Shown: positions 1 to 8,121, counted from the first letter of the stretch. The stretch: 63,602 nt of DNA from an uncultured Traorella sp. (GCF_944327115.1 NZ_CALVGS010000113.1:1-63602), one strand, 5' to 3'. Notes: generated by a model from the letters alone, not told the origin. A program made the numbers and translations.

Positions 1-116
1 AGTACAAATTACTATTCACTTTTCAAAGAACAGCTCCAGCTAACATACAAAATTAGAAATTTTATATTTTCAAACTTTTTCATCTAAATCTCTTGATTTT
101 TATATAGTTAGCTCCT

Positions 117-860
117 TTGATTTTTACTGTTATTATGACTGTTTTTCTTTTAGGACCTTTTTTTACTAATATGAGTATTATTGATTATATTACTGACTTA
201 GCTACTTATAAGTATTTGCTTAATGCAATCTTAATTCCAATTCATAGCTTACCTGGTGTCTTTGAGAATAATATATATGGAAATGTTATCAACGGTGCTT
301 TGTGGACATTGCCAATAGAATTTATATGCTATATTGCATTAATGATTTGTTATAAATTGAAGTTATTAAATAAAAACATACTATATACATTTCCAATTTC
401 ATTAATTTTTTTCTATCTTTTTTATTATTCAAATATACAATTATTTTCTTCTTTATCTATATATACCTTGCCTATTTTTATATATTATATGGGTATGTTA
501 TACTATGTCTTTAAAGATAAAATTATTTTAAATAATGGATTAGCTGCCTTTTTGGTTGTTATATGGTTTGGATTAGTTTATTTTGGATTTGCTGAAATAG
601 CTATGTTTATAATATTTCCATATATTATTTCTGTTATTGTATTTAATAAAAAACAATGTAATAGAAAATTATCAGAATTAGGTAATTTTTCATATGGAAT
701 TTACTTATGTGGTTTTCCAATTCAGCAGATAATGGTATATTTATTCGGTGGTAAGATGAATGTGTATATTAATATGATTGTATCAATAGTACTTGCAATT
801 ATCGTAGGATATTTTATTTATTTCATAAGTGAACAAAAATTAAAAAAATATAGTGTTTAA
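117..860 (+). pseudogene. Acyltransferase-3 family membrane protein, 5'-truncated
   Basis: The readable part is a hydrophobic 247-residue protein with about seven membrane segments. Residues around 60-70 (NGALWTLPIEF) match the conserved middle of acyltransferase-3 (OafA/YrhL-like) enzymes, which move O-acyl groups onto surface sugars or peptidoglycan. Family members are usually 330-380 residues and begin with a catalytic His/Arg region that is absent here. The open frame begins with TTG at 117, and an in-frame TAG lies at 105-107, with homologous-looking sequence directly before the TTG. No ribosome-binding site precedes the TTG. I read this as a decayed or frameshifted remnant. Its AT content is clearly higher than that of the following genes, which suggests the edge of an acquired polysaccharide locus lying outside the window. 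Confidence 0.6.
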
Positions 861-874
861 TTTATTTGATAGGA

Positions 875-880
875 TATAAT
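875..880 (+). promoter_or_regulatory. -10 element for the rubredoxin gene
   Basis: TATAAT lies 18 nt upstream of the ATG at 898, between the stop of the acyltransferase remnant and the strong ribosome-binding site AAGGAGG. It gives the rubredoxin gene its own short-leader promoter. No convincing -35 is visible. Confidence 0.45.
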
Positions 881-897
881 AAGTAAGGAGGTTTATT

Positions 898-1536
898 ATG
901 AACTTTGAAATTTATACAAAATTAAACTATGGTGTATATGTGATCACATCATCACTCAATGGTAAACAGTATGGCTGTGTAGCAAATTGTGCCATGCAGA
1001 TTACCGATCAGCCTTCAACGATTGCGATCAGTATGAATCATAACAACGAAACACACAAGGCAATCAGTGAAAGCGGATATTTCGGTATCAATATATTACA
1101 GGAAAATATCGATCCTTCTTATATTGGTGTATTTGGTTTTTCGAGCAGTAAGGACAAGGACAAATTTAAAGATTTTGATTATGAGATCAAAGACAATGTA
1201 CCTGTATTAAAAGAAGCTTTAGGCTATTTGACATTAAAGGTAATTAATACGATGGAAACACCGACCCATACAGTCTTTTTAGGAGAAGTTATTGATGGTG
1301 ATGTCTTGCATTCCGCAACACCGATGACTTATAAATATTATCATGAAGTCATTAAAGGAAAATCACCTAAAAACGCCCCGACTCATATCGTAGATGAAAA
1401 TGTTACGACAAAAGAACAATGGGTATGCAGTATCTGCGGTTATGTTTATGATGGTGATATTCCGTTTGAACAGCTTCCAGATGACTATGTATGTCCGATC
1501 TGCCTCCAGCCAAAAGAAGTATTTGAAAAAAGATAA
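898..1536 (+). CDS. High-molecular-weight rubredoxin: flavin reductase-like domain fused to rubredoxin
   Basis: Residues 1-160 form an FMN-binding split-barrel (flavin reductase-like) domain. Residues 175-212 are a complete rubredoxin domain with the two iron-binding pairs C177/C180 and C199/C202 and the usual CGYVYDG segment. This two-domain layout matches the clostridial protein called high-molecular-weight rubredoxin (Hrb), which passes electrons from NAD(P)H to flavodiiron proteins that reduce O2 or NO. The role here is inferred from architecture; no flavodiiron protein gene lies nearby. The start is set by AAGGAGG seven bases upstream. The gene is monocistronic, followed at once by a small hairpin terminator overlapping its stop codon. 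It probably protects an anaerobe against oxygen or nitric oxide. Confidence 0.85.
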   Translation: MNFEIYTKLNYGVYVITSSLNGKQYGCVANCAMQITDQPSTIAISMNHNNETHKAISESGYFGINILQENIDPSYIGVFGFSSSKDKDKFKDFDYEIKDNVPVLKEALGYLTLKVINTMETPTHTVFLGEVIDGDVLHSATPMTYKYYHEVIKGKSPKNAPTHIVDENVTTKEQWVCSICGYVYDGDIPFEQLPDDYVCPICLQPKEVFEKR

Positions 1537-1556
1537 TCCATTCGTGGATTATTTTT
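1535..1556 (+). terminator. Rho-independent terminator after the rubredoxin gene
   Basis: Stem AATCCA/TGGATT with a TTCG tetraloop followed by ATTTTT. The 5' arm starts within the stop codon. Confidence 0.7.
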
Positions 1557-1564
1557 GTTATAAT
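1556..1564 (+). promoter_or_regulatory. Extended -10 promoter of tag
   Basis: TGTTATAAT is an extended -10 ending only 8 nt before the tag ATG, so the predicted transcript start falls at or within about 2 nt of the start codon. The leader would be nearly absent. No -35 is visible because that position lies within the preceding terminator stem. Confidence 0.4.
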
Positions 1565-1572
1565 GGGGACAT

Positions 1573-2124
1573 ATGAAACGATGCAGATGGGTGGATGAAA
1601 CAAGCGAATTATATATTAGATATCATGATACAGAATGGGGCGTTCCTTCTTATGATGATCATTATCTTTTTGAAATGCTGCTTCTTGAATCCTTTCAGGC
1701 AGGATTGTCCTGGATCACGATTTTAAAGAAGCGTGAGGCCTTTAGAGAAGCCTTTGATGATTTTGATGTAGTAAAAGTGAGCCAATATGATGAAACAAAG
1801 ATATCAGCGTTGATGAAAAATAAAGATATTATACGCAATCAATTAAAAATTCGCGCTGCTGTGAACAACGCGAAGATATTTATTCAGATTCAACAGGAAT
1901 TTGATCGTTTTTCAAATTATATCTGGTCCTTTACAAATGGCAAGATCATATATAATGAGAATGATGAACTTCCTGCAACCTCTCCCTTATCTGATACGAT
2001 CTCGGTGGATCTGAAACAAAGAGGGATGAAATTTGTCGGTTCAACGATCATATATTCATATCTTCAGGCCATAGGAATCATTAATGATCATGAAACGACC
2101 TGTGATTTTTATAAGAAAAATTAA
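1573..2124 (+). CDS. tag: DNA-3-methyladenine glycosylase I
   Basis: This 183-residue protein removes 3-methyladenine from alkylated DNA as the first step of base-excision repair. The family zinc site is complete: C4 and H18 at the N-terminus with H173 and C177 at the C-terminus. The segment from residue 20 (EWGVP) and the conserved helices around FQAGLSW also fit Tag, and the length is normal. The ATG lies 5 nt after a short GGGG stretch. The 3' end overlaps the convergent acetyltransferase gene by 4 bp, so the two transcripts share their ends and no terminator separates them. Confidence 0.93.
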   Translation: MKRCRWVDETSELYIRYHDTEWGVPSYDDHYLFEMLLLESFQAGLSWITILKKREAFREAFDDFDVVKVSQYDETKISALMKNKDIIRNQLKIRAAVNNAKIFIQIQQEFDRFSNYIWSFTNGKIIYNENDELPATSPLSDTISVDLKQRGMKFVGSTIIYSYLQAIGIINDHETTCDFYKKN

Positions 2125-2576
2125 AGTGTTTTAAGAAGCTTTATATAAGGACCCTGGTCATCACGATCGATCCGGATGATCCTATCAAAACCAGCTTCGA
2201 TATATAATTTTAATGCAGGATAATTATCTAAATCTACCCCAATGGCTATTTCTTCATAGTCCATTTCTTTTATCTTTTCAATGGCAAAATGCAATAATTG
2301 TCTTCCAATTCCCTGATGGCGGTATTCGCGTTTTACGATCAGTCTTGATATATAGATACGCTGGTCAGTAATCGTATAATCACTATCTTTCATATCAAAG
2401 ACCAAAGAAATTTCACCAATGAATTCACCATCAATCGTATAAATAAAAGTGATTCGGTTATTCGAAAGCAATTCATGATAAAACTGTTCTGCAAGTGCAG
2501 ACTGTTTTTCCATGTTCCAAATATTGCCACATTTATTAAAATCAGCTATGTCTAATGCAATAATTTCATGTTTCAT
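2121..2576 (-). CDS. GNAT-family N-acetyltransferase
   Basis: A 151-residue GCN5-related acetyltransferase. The acetyl-CoA pyrophosphate-binding loop is seen as RHQGIGRQLL near residue 95, followed by the ALKLYIEAGF segment typical of the fold. The substrate cannot be read from sequence. The start at 2576 gives a 5-nt spacing from AGGAGG; the ATG one codon upstream is too close. The gene lies 14 bp downstream of the CLC-type transporter stop on the same strand, so the two are probably co-transcribed. The 3' end overlaps tag, which is convergent. Confidence 0.8.
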   Translation of the reverse strand: MKHEIIALDIADFNKCGNIWNMEKQSALAEQFYHELLSNNRITFIYTIDGEFIGEISLVFDMKDSDYTITDQRIYISRLIVKREYRHQGIGRQLLHFAIEKIKEMDYEEIAIGVDLDNYPALKLYIEAGFDRIIRIDRDDQGPYIKLLKTL

Positions 2577-2590
2577 CATATCCTCCTATG

Positions 2591-3853
2591 TTAATCAGCC
2601 TCATGATTTGTATGGGTATCAATAAAACCAAAATTAAATTTTGAATACATGATTTTCTGTTCGCTGTATAATCCCTGATAGCCGGAAAGCATGTATCCGA
2701 TCGCAGCTGCAATCAAAAACAGTGGAACAGCCGTGAAACCAAATAATTCAAAAGCAAGGAAAAGGGAAGTCACAGGACAATTGGTAACGGCATCAAAGAC
2801 GACCATTAGTCCGATGGCGGCACCAAAAGAAGTATCGATACCTAGAATAGGAGCAATCCATCCGCCAAAGCAGGCACCTACAAAGAAACTGGGGACGATT
2901 TCACCACCCTTATATCCACAGCCTAAAGTAATTCCCGTAAAAACAGCTTTCAGAAGAAAGGCTTCAGGATGTACGCTGCCTTCCTCAATGGCTTTTTTGA
3001 TCACAGACATTCCGGCACCATTATAATCCGTACCAACAAGATATGTTAGAATGACGATGATCGTTCCGCCTATAAAAATACGCAGATATTCATTCTTGAA
3101 AAGCTTGGAGAAAAGCTTGGAACATTTATGTAAGAAAATACATAAGAGTGAACCGATATAAGCACAAAGCAGGGATAGAAAAGCAATGTGCAGCATATTC
3201 AATGTATTGATGTTTGGCAACGATGCAATGATAAAAGCTTCTTTGGTAATACCAAACTGTTGGGCAACCATTGATGCTGCAACACTTGCGATCGCACAGG
3301 GAACAAGTGCTCCATAATGCATGATGCCAACGCTGATGACTTCCATTGAAAATATGGCAGCTGTCAAAGGTGTTCCAAATAAAGCTGAAAAAGCGGCACT
3401 CATTGAACACATGGTCATGATCTTACAGTCTTTGCTGTCCATCTTAAAAGCTCTGGCTAAATTCTGGCCTAAGCTTCCTCCTAACTGCAAAGCAGCTCCT
3501 TCACGACCCGCAGAACCACCAAAAAGATGTGTCAAAACAGTTGATATGAAGATCAAAGGAGCCATCACGATCGGAATTTTATCATCGGAACGAATAGAAA
3601 CGATGATCAAATTTGTACCTTTATTATTTTCTCTTCCACAGAAATGATATAAAAAAACAATGACAAGACCCGCAATAGGCAGTCCAAGTATGAGCCATGG
3701 ATCAGCTGTTCGAACAGAGGTTACTAAATTCAAGCTATAAGCAAATATAGCGGCAATGCTGCCTACCAATAATCCGCAAATACTGCCCAGCAGTATCCAT
3801 TTCAATAAAATAAATAGATGATGAAGATGTATGCTGAATTGATTTATTTTCAT
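2591..3853 (-). CDS. CLC-family transporter, probably the fluoride-exporting CLC-F subtype
   Basis: A 420-residue membrane protein with the CLC fold and roughly 10-12 hydrophobic helices. The proton-glutamate motif GREG is at 116-119. The first selectivity-filter motif reads GTNLI at 79-83 in place of the GSGIP of chloride transporters, and the C-terminal filter segment reads KGGEIVPSFFVGA. These substitutions are those described for CLC-F fluoride/proton antiporters, so I infer fluoride export rather than chloride transport. There is no cytoplasmic CBS domain. The promoter 28-56 nt upstream leaves a leader of only about 25 nt, too short for a fluoride riboswitch. A GNAT gene follows in the same transcript. 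Ordinary ClcA is the alternative but fits the motifs less well. Confidence 0.82.
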   Translation of the reverse strand: MKINQFSIHLHHLFILLKWILLGSICGLLVGSIAAIFAYSLNLVTSVRTADPWLILGLPIAGLVIVFLYHFCGRENNKGTNLIIVSIRSDDKIPIVMAPLIFISTVLTHLFGGSAGREGAALQLGGSLGQNLARAFKMDSKDCKIMTMCSMSAAFSALFGTPLTAAIFSMEVISVGIMHYGALVPCAIASVAASMVAQQFGITKEAFIIASLPNINTLNMLHIAFLSLLCAYIGSLLCIFLHKCSKLFSKLFKNEYLRIFIGGTIIVILTYLVGTDYNGAGMSVIKKAIEEGSVHPEAFLLKAVFTGITLGCGYKGGEIVPSFFVGACFGGWIAPILGIDTSFGAAIGLMVVFDAVTNCPVTSLFLAFELFGFTAVPLFLIAAAIGYMLSGYQGLYSEQKIMYSKFNFGFIDTHTNHEAD

Positions 3854-3880
3854 TGGATCCCCCTAATTAATTACCTTTTT

Positions 3881-3909
3881 ATTATAATGAGTGTTATAAA
3901 TAAATACAA
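3881..3909 (-). promoter_or_regulatory. Promoter of the CLC-F type gene
   Basis: On the minus strand a TTGTAT -35 (3904-3909) and a TATAAT -10 (3881-3886) are separated by 17 nt. The leader to the ATG at 3853 would be about 20-25 nt. Confidence 0.55.
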
Positions 3910-4026
3910 GCTGTTAAAAATGAAGTATCCTATATCATGTATGATCAAATTTGTGCTATTTTGAAGTGAATTTGCTTGATCATTTTATCTTCATAAAAAA
4001 ATGGCATAAAAAAATTAAATTTTTTC

Positions 4027-4055
4027 TTGCAGTTTATAGAAATTTGATATACAAT
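4027..4055 (+). promoter_or_regulatory. Promoter of tRNA-Gln
   Basis: TTGCAG (4027-4032), a 17-nt spacer and TACAAT (4050-4055). The predicted start is about 4062, six bases before the mature tRNA. Confidence 0.6.
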
Positions 4056-4067
4056 AGAAAAGCACAT

Positions 4068-4142
4068 TGGGGTGTAGCCAAGCGGTAAGGCAACGGACTC
4101 TGACTCCGTCATTCATAGGTTCGAATCCTATTACCCCAGCCA
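4068..4142 (+). tRNA. tRNA-Gln, anticodon CTG, CCA encoded
   Basis: The sequence folds as a complete cloverleaf. The acceptor pair is TGGGGTG/TACCCCA with discriminator G and an encoded CCA at 4140-4142. The anticodon stem ACGGA/TCCGT encloses the loop CTCTGAC, whose anticodon is CTG, reading Gln codon CAG. The T loop TTCGAAT is standard. It is a single tRNA gene with its own promoter and a following terminator, not part of a tRNA array. Confidence 0.95.
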
Positions 4143-4153
4143 TATAGAAAAAG

Positions 4154-4177
4154 AAGTTGGCAATTGCCAACTTTTAT
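4154..4177 (+). terminator. Terminator after tRNA-Gln
   Basis: Perfect 8-bp stem AAGTTGGC/GCCAACTT with an AATT loop and a short T tract. Confidence 0.75.
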
Positions 4178-4191
4178 GTTATGTTAAGTGT

Positions 4192-4704
4192 ATGATTAAA
4201 ATTAAAGATTATTGTGTATTAGATATTGAAACAACAGGATTATCACGTTTCAAGGATGACATTTTGGAAATTGGCTGCATAAAAATCAGAGATCATAAGA
4301 TCATTGATCAAATGAGCGTCCTGATCAATCCTCATAAGCCGATCTCTCCTTATATCACATCGATCAATCATATTACGGATGAGATGGTTCAAAAAGAGGG
4401 AATTGAGCTGGATGAAGCTCTGATACGCTTGTATGACTTTATTGAGGATGATTGTCTGGTAGGTCATAATCTCTCATTTGATATGGGATTTATACGACAA
4501 AAGTCTTCTGAGAGTCTAGGACTGTCCTTTGATCATGTTCAATATGATACCTTGATGCTTTCAAGAAAAAGGATCAGATGTGAAAATTATAAGCTTTCAA
4601 CAGTATGCCGATATTATAACATTCAAAATAAGACAGCTCATCGTGCCTTATCTGATGTGATCGCAACCTATCAGGTATTTGAATGCCTGATGAAAGAAAT
4701 TTAA
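4192..4704 (+). CDS. DnaQ-like 3'-5' exonuclease (DEDDh family)
   Basis: A 170-residue single-domain exonuclease. The ExoI motif DIETTGL gives D11 and E13, the middle motif HNLSFDMGFI carries the second aspartate, and the ExoIII motif has H150 and D155 (HRALSDV). These are the metal-binding residues of the DEDDh proofreading and RNase-T-like family. It is a stand-alone domain, not fused to DinG helicase or to PolC. The role could be DNA repair or RNA trimming. No strong ribosome-binding site precedes the ATG; the upstream tRNA terminator hairpin ends about 15 nt before it. A bidirectional terminator follows. Confidence 0.85.
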   Translation: MIKIKDYCVLDIETTGLSRFKDDILEIGCIKIRDHKIIDQMSVLINPHKPISPYITSINHITDEMVQKEGIELDEALIRLYDFIEDDCLVGHNLSFDMGFIRQKSSESLGLSFDHVQYDTLMLSRKRIRCENYKLSTVCRYYNIQNKTAHRALSDVIATYQVFECLMKEI

Positions 4705-4708
4705 ATAC

Positions 4709-4739
4709 AAAAAAACTCATCACAGGGATGAGCTTTTTT
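4709..4739. terminator. Bidirectional terminator between the exonuclease and a convergent gene
   Basis: Stem CTCATC/GATGAG flanked by an A-run on the left and a T-run on the right, so it can stop both convergent transcripts. Confidence 0.7.
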
Positions 4740-4741
4740 AA

Positions 4742-5041
4742 TTAGAATTCAGGTTCACCAGTATATTTGGCTCTTTCAGGACTTAGGTTATCCGTATAAT
4801 AACGAACAGTCAATGCACCGCCACATTTATTTTTTGTTTTTGGAGCAACCAGTATTCGATCTCCTTCCAACAGGGCATCCAGCATGGCCTTACAGCAAAC
4901 CGTCTGATTTCTTACCCCTGGTTCACATTCCTCCATCAGCTCTTTCGCATTCATTTCAATGAACAGCCACTGCATTTCATGAGCGTCCTTTTTTTTGCCA
5001 TTGATAATGGAAGCATACTGTTCCTGTGTTAATTTTTCCAT
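4742..5041 (-). CDS. Conserved-looking hypothetical protein, 99 residues
   Basis: I do not recognise this family. The protein is acidic at its N-terminal half, without signal peptide or membrane segment, and ends in a basic stretch containing KNKCGG followed by VRYYTDNLSPERAKY. It has three cysteines, two of them adjacent near residue 49. The start at 5041 is preferred because AAGGA is 8 nt upstream; an ATG two codons earlier sits too close. Codon use resembles its neighbours, and the good ribosome-binding site together with the downstream terminator supports a real gene. It is divergent from ldh. Confidence 0.6.
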   Translation of the reverse strand: MEKLTQEQYASIINGKKKDAHEMQWLFIEMNAKELMEECEPGVRNQTVCCKAMLDALLEGDRILVAPKTKNKCGGALTVRYYTDNLSPERAKYTGEPEF

Positions 5042-5137
5042 ATTCATTTCCTTTCTTATTTATTTATGTTTATATTTTAACATATTTTATAAATGTTACA
5101 AGAAGCAATGTCCATGAAAAGAATGGGAGTGAAATGC

Positions 5138-5167
5138 TTGCATGAAAAACAAAGAAGAATGTATAAT
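5138..5167 (+). promoter_or_regulatory. Promoter of ldh
   Basis: TTGCAT (5138-5143), an 18-nt spacer and TATAAT (5162-5167). It lies inside the longest possible reading frame, which supports the shorter start at 5189. Confidence 0.55.
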
Positions 5168-5188
5168 AAAATCAAAGGAGAAATAGAA

Positions 5189-6145
5189 ATGAAAACATTA
5201 GATAATCGTAAAATTGTGTTAGTAGGGACAGGATTCGTGGGAATGAGCTTTGCTTACTCACTTCTTTCACAACCGGGCATTGATGAACTGGTATTGATCG
5301 ATGTCGCGAAAGAAAAAGCAGAAGGGGAAGCAATGGACCTTTCTCACGGGCTTCCTTATGCTGCCAGCAAAATGCGCATCTATGCCGGTGATTATGCTGA
5401 CTGCAAGGATGCCAGCATTGTTGTCGTAACTGCCGGTGCCGCTCAAAAACCGGGACAGACACGTCTTGAGCTTACTGCTATCAATACTAAGATCATGAAA
5501 GGAATTTGTGAGCAAATCAAAGAAAGCGGTTTTGGAGGTATCTTGGTAGTGGCCAGCAATCCGGTAGACCTGATGACTTATGTCGCTCAAAAGGTGACAG
5601 GCTATCCAAAAAACAGGGTGATAGGCAGCGGTACGCTTCTGGATACGGCAAGGCTAAGATATATGGTCGCTAAATATCTGGATGTTAATTCTACAAATGT
5701 TCATGCTTATATCATGGGAGAACACGGCGACTCTTCCTTTGTACCATGGATGCACGCGTATATCGGATGTAAATCACTTTTAGAGCTCTTAGATGAGCAG
5801 GGCAGAGATATGGCGGATCTATTACAGATCTATCAGGATGTCCGCAATGCCGCTTATGAGATCATCGAAAAGAAAAAAGCAACCTATTATGGCATCGGAC
5901 TTTCTTTGAATCGTTTGGTTGGTGCTATTTTGAATAATGAAAATGCAATTATGACAGTTTCTGTTTACCAGAATAATGAATATGGAAAAACCGGACTTTA
6001 TATCGGTGTTCCGGCTATCGTAAATCGTGAGGGAATCAGAGAGATCATTCATTTACCATTAAATGAGGTCGATCAGGGTAAATTTGATACTTCATGTGAT
6101 AATCTCATGGAAATCATTCGTGAAACCATCGATCCGCTTTTATAA
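5189..6145 (+). CDS. ldh: L-lactate dehydrogenase
   Basis: A 318-residue NAD-dependent L-lactate dehydrogenase that reduces pyruvate to lactate and recycles NADH in fermentation. The Rossmann glycine motif GTGFVG lies at residues 13-18, the substrate-side arginine is in PGQTRLEL, the SNPVD segment follows, and the catalytic histidine is in GEHGDS. The substrate-pocket context fits lactate rather than malate dehydrogenase, though the families are close. The start at 5189 is chosen because AAAGGAG lies 9 nt upstream and a promoter -10 sits at 5162; the open frame extends 32 codons further up without these signals. The gene is monocistronic with a strong terminator. Confidence 0.93.
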   Translation: MKTLDNRKIVLVGTGFVGMSFAYSLLSQPGIDELVLIDVAKEKAEGEAMDLSHGLPYAASKMRIYAGDYADCKDASIVVVTAGAAQKPGQTRLELTAINTKIMKGICEQIKESGFGGILVVASNPVDLMTYVAQKVTGYPKNRVIGSGTLLDTARLRYMVAKYLDVNSTNVHAYIMGEHGDSSFVPWMHAYIGCKSLLELLDEQGRDMADLLQIYQDVRNAAYEIIEKKKATYYGIGLSLNRLVGAILNNENAIMTVSVYQNNEYGKTGLYIGVPAIVNREGIREIIHLPLNEVDQGKFDTSCDNLMEIIRETIDPLL

Positions 6146-6155
6146 ATTTAATAAA

Positions 6156-6187
6156 GGGCATTCGTTAGCGAATGCTCATTTTTTTAT
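6156..6187 (+). terminator. Terminator of ldh
   Basis: Stem GCATTCG/CGAATGC with a TTAG loop, followed by TCATTTTTTT. Confidence 0.8.
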
Positions 6188-6358
6188 TTGATAAGTAAAA
6201 AGAAGATATTTTAGGTTTTTTTTGATCTGAATGTCACAGAGCTGTCATTTTTGAAATGATAAATGTGAGATTTTATTTAAATGTATATGAAAATATATCT
6301 CAATAAACGAATAAAAAAGATAATATTATTGTTTCAAATGTGTGAAAATTTGTGAAAT

Positions 6359-6388
6359 GTGACAAAAATGTAAGTTGTGTGTTATAAT
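6359..6388 (+). promoter_or_regulatory. Promoter of the NlpC/P60 gene
   Basis: GTGACA (6359-6364), an 18-nt spacer and an extended -10 TGTTATAAT ending at 6388. The start codon is 26 nt beyond. The 200 bases before it, back to the ldh terminator, are AT-rich and show no other feature. Confidence 0.6.
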
Positions 6389-6414
6389 AGTTCTCGTGTA
6401 ATGAGGTGATAAAC

Positions 6415-7545
6415 ATGGACCATAAGAACTATCTTAGTAATAACATGACTCTAAATCAGCTGATGAAAATTACAGGAAGTGTTTCTTTGGTAACGATGCT
6501 GGCTCTGACACAGCGTGGTATTTTACAGGCTGAGGAGGTAACAGCTCCTACAACAAATCGAGTCAATCTGGAACCGATCAGTGTGAATTACAACGATACG
6601 GCCGCAATCGCAAAAGTAGCAAAAACAATTTTAAAAGATCATGTGAATTTACTTTCAGAATTCAAGATGGTAGAAAGCAGTCAGTATAGAACTGTTTATT
6701 CATTGGAAGATTATATCGTTAGCGTTTATTATGAAGCTAACAGCGGGTTAGGTGTAAAAGACGTAAAATTAACGATCGAAACTAAATTTACGCATGAACG
6801 CCCTGATGATCAGAAAATCATTGCTTTAAACGATCAAAGCGAATGTGAGGTTGTTGAAGGAACAGTAAATGTGTACAATGTGAAGATCAATGTCATTGAT
6901 ACGGTTGCACCTGTAATTTCATTAAGTGAGAGCTCTGTTACGATCGACGATACAGATAGCTTTGATATCAATAATTATATCAGTGTTTCTGATAATGTGG
7001 ATGGTGCGATCGGTTATACCGTTGATGGTGCACTTGAAACATCGGATGATAAATATAAAGCAGGAACTTATACGTTTACGATCAGCGCCGTGGATTCAAG
7101 CGGCAATGCTTCTTCAAGCCAAATGAGCGTAACGGTCAATAAAACGGAACCGGAACCTGTAGTTGTAAGTACATCTTCGCTTTATTACGGATCAAATCCT
7201 GATCGCAGCAATTATGCTGGGGCTGATGTGCTGGTGAGTGCTGCTTATGCACAGCTGGGAAGAAGTCAGGATTGTACGATGCTGGTAACAAATGCTCTGG
7301 CTGCTGCAGGAATTAATTTCCACGGATGGCCGGCAGGTTATTTCAGTCTTGGTTATACAGTCAGTGGTTCAGAAGCCCGTCCGGGTGATTTGATCTATTA
7401 TGATAATGCTGGTGCAGGGGTTCCACACATCGCTCTGTATATCGGTAACGGTATGGCAATTCATGGAGCATGGCAGGGATCTACGAAGATTGCTCCGGCA
7501 TATGTCGGAAGCGGACCGGTGTTTATCCGAGTGACAAGAGGTTAA
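6415..7545 (+). CDS. Secreted NlpC/P60-type cell-wall hydrolase with an Ig-like domain
   Basis: A 376-residue exported protein. The N-terminus carries a hydrophobic segment ending near LQAEE, a probable signal peptide. The middle (about 165-245) is a bacterial Ig-like repeat beginning DTVAPVIS with the DNVDG and DSSGNAS signatures of the DUF5011/HYR type. The last 115 residues are a papain-like NlpC/P60 domain: the cysteine is in QDCTML, and histidines are in VPHIALYIGNG and AIHGA. It most likely cuts peptide bonds in peptidoglycan stems. The ATG at 6415 has GAGGTG 6 nt upstream; a GTG three codons earlier overlaps that site. There is no LPXTG anchor, so it may be released or held by wall contacts. 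Confidence 0.85.
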   Translation: MDHKNYLSNNMTLNQLMKITGSVSLVTMLALTQRGILQAEEVTAPTTNRVNLEPISVNYNDTAAIAKVAKTILKDHVNLLSEFKMVESSQYRTVYSLEDYIVSVYYEANSGLGVKDVKLTIETKFTHERPDDQKIIALNDQSECEVVEGTVNVYNVKINVIDTVAPVISLSESSVTIDDTDSFDINNYISVSDNVDGAIGYTVDGALETSDDKYKAGTYTFTISAVDSSGNASSSQMSVTVNKTEPEPVVVSTSSLYYGSNPDRSNYAGADVLVSAAYAQLGRSQDCTMLVTNALAAAGINFHGWPAGYFSLGYTVSGSEARPGDLIYYDNAGAGVPHIALYIGNGMAIHGAWQGSTKIAPAYVGSGPVFIRVTRG

Positions 7546-7567
7546 AGATGGCAATGCCATCTTTTTT
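7546..7567 (+). terminator. Terminator after the NlpC/P60 gene
   Basis: Perfect 7-bp stem AGATGGC/GCCATCT with an AAT loop and TTTTTT. Confidence 0.8.
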
Positions 7568-7576
7568 CTTTTATGA

Positions 7577-7582
7577 TATAAT
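7577..7582 (+). promoter_or_regulatory. -10 element for the acetyltransferase gene
   Basis: TATAAT in the 54-bp gap between the terminator of the NlpC/P60 gene and the GNAT start, 17 nt before its ATG. Confidence 0.4.
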
Positions 7583-7599
7583 ACATCAGGGGTAAAAGT

Positions 7600-8043
7600 A
7601 TGATCCAAAAAATGAGTCAAACGAATGCAGAAGAAATTGCGAAGTGGCATTATGAGGCACCTTATGATTTTTATGATATGATCAATGACGAAGAGGATTT
7701 ACATGAACTTCTTTATGAGCGTGGCGATCATTATTTTGAAGTGCTTGAAAATCATGACTGTATCGGTTTTTATTCAATCATTGAAGATGACGGGCAAATT
7801 GAAATAGGACTTGGGCTTCGTCCTGATCTTACCGGTAAGGGTTATGGAAAAGAATTCCTTGAAATGCTTCTTGAGTATATTTCTTTGAATTATGAAAAAA
7901 AGAAGATTGTTTTAAGTGTTGCGGCATTTAACTCAAGAGCGATTCGTTTATATGAAAAATGTGGATTTAAAAGAATCAAAAGCTTTTCTCAAACGACTAA
8001 TGGTTCTATTTATGAGTTTATCAAAATGGAATTATGCAGATAA
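7600..8043 (+). CDS. GNAT-family N-acetyltransferase
   Basis: A 147-residue acetyltransferase. The acetyl-CoA loop is GKGYGKEFLEMLLEY, and the following NSRAIRLYEKCGFKRI segment is the classic beta-bulge and last helix region of the family. The fold resembles ribosomal-protein or small-molecule acetyltransferases, but the substrate cannot be inferred. It has its own -10 and a GGGG-type ribosome-binding site. It lies 78 bp before apt, with another -10-like TATAAT at 8093-8098 in the gap, so apt may be transcribed separately. Confidence 0.8.
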   Translation: MIQKMSQTNAEEIAKWHYEAPYDFYDMINDEEDLHELLYERGDHYFEVLENHDCIGFYSIIEDDGQIEIGLGLRPDLTGKGYGKEFLEMLLEYISLNYEKKKIVLSVAAFNSRAIRLYEKCGFKRIKSFSQTTNGSIYEFIKMELCR

Positions 8044-8121
8044 ATTAATTTTGGAGATAGCAGGCCGTATTGAACTTTTACGTCAAAAAGATTATAATGA
8101 ACATATTAATGGAGGCAAATT

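Noticed and set aside
2691-3026. Rightward open frame opposite the CLC gene
   Set aside because: It is the reverse of a clear membrane transporter gene, has no ribosome-binding site and no recognisable protein; many similar opposite-strand frames were dismissed for the same reason.
3854-4067. Fluoride riboswitch upstream of the CLC-F type gene
   Set aside because: The promoter at 3881-3909 leaves only about 20-25 nt of leader and no crcB-motif sequence was recognised on the minus strand.
4068-4142. tRNA-Gln as an attachment site for a mobile element
   Set aside because: No integrase, no direct repeat of the tRNA 3' end and no change in base composition next to it; the neighbours are a terminator and a chromosomal-looking exonuclease.
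5093-5188. 32-codon N-terminal extension of lactate dehydrogenase
   Set aside because: The ldh promoter -10 and ribosome-binding site lie inside it, and the family begins at the ATG at 5189.
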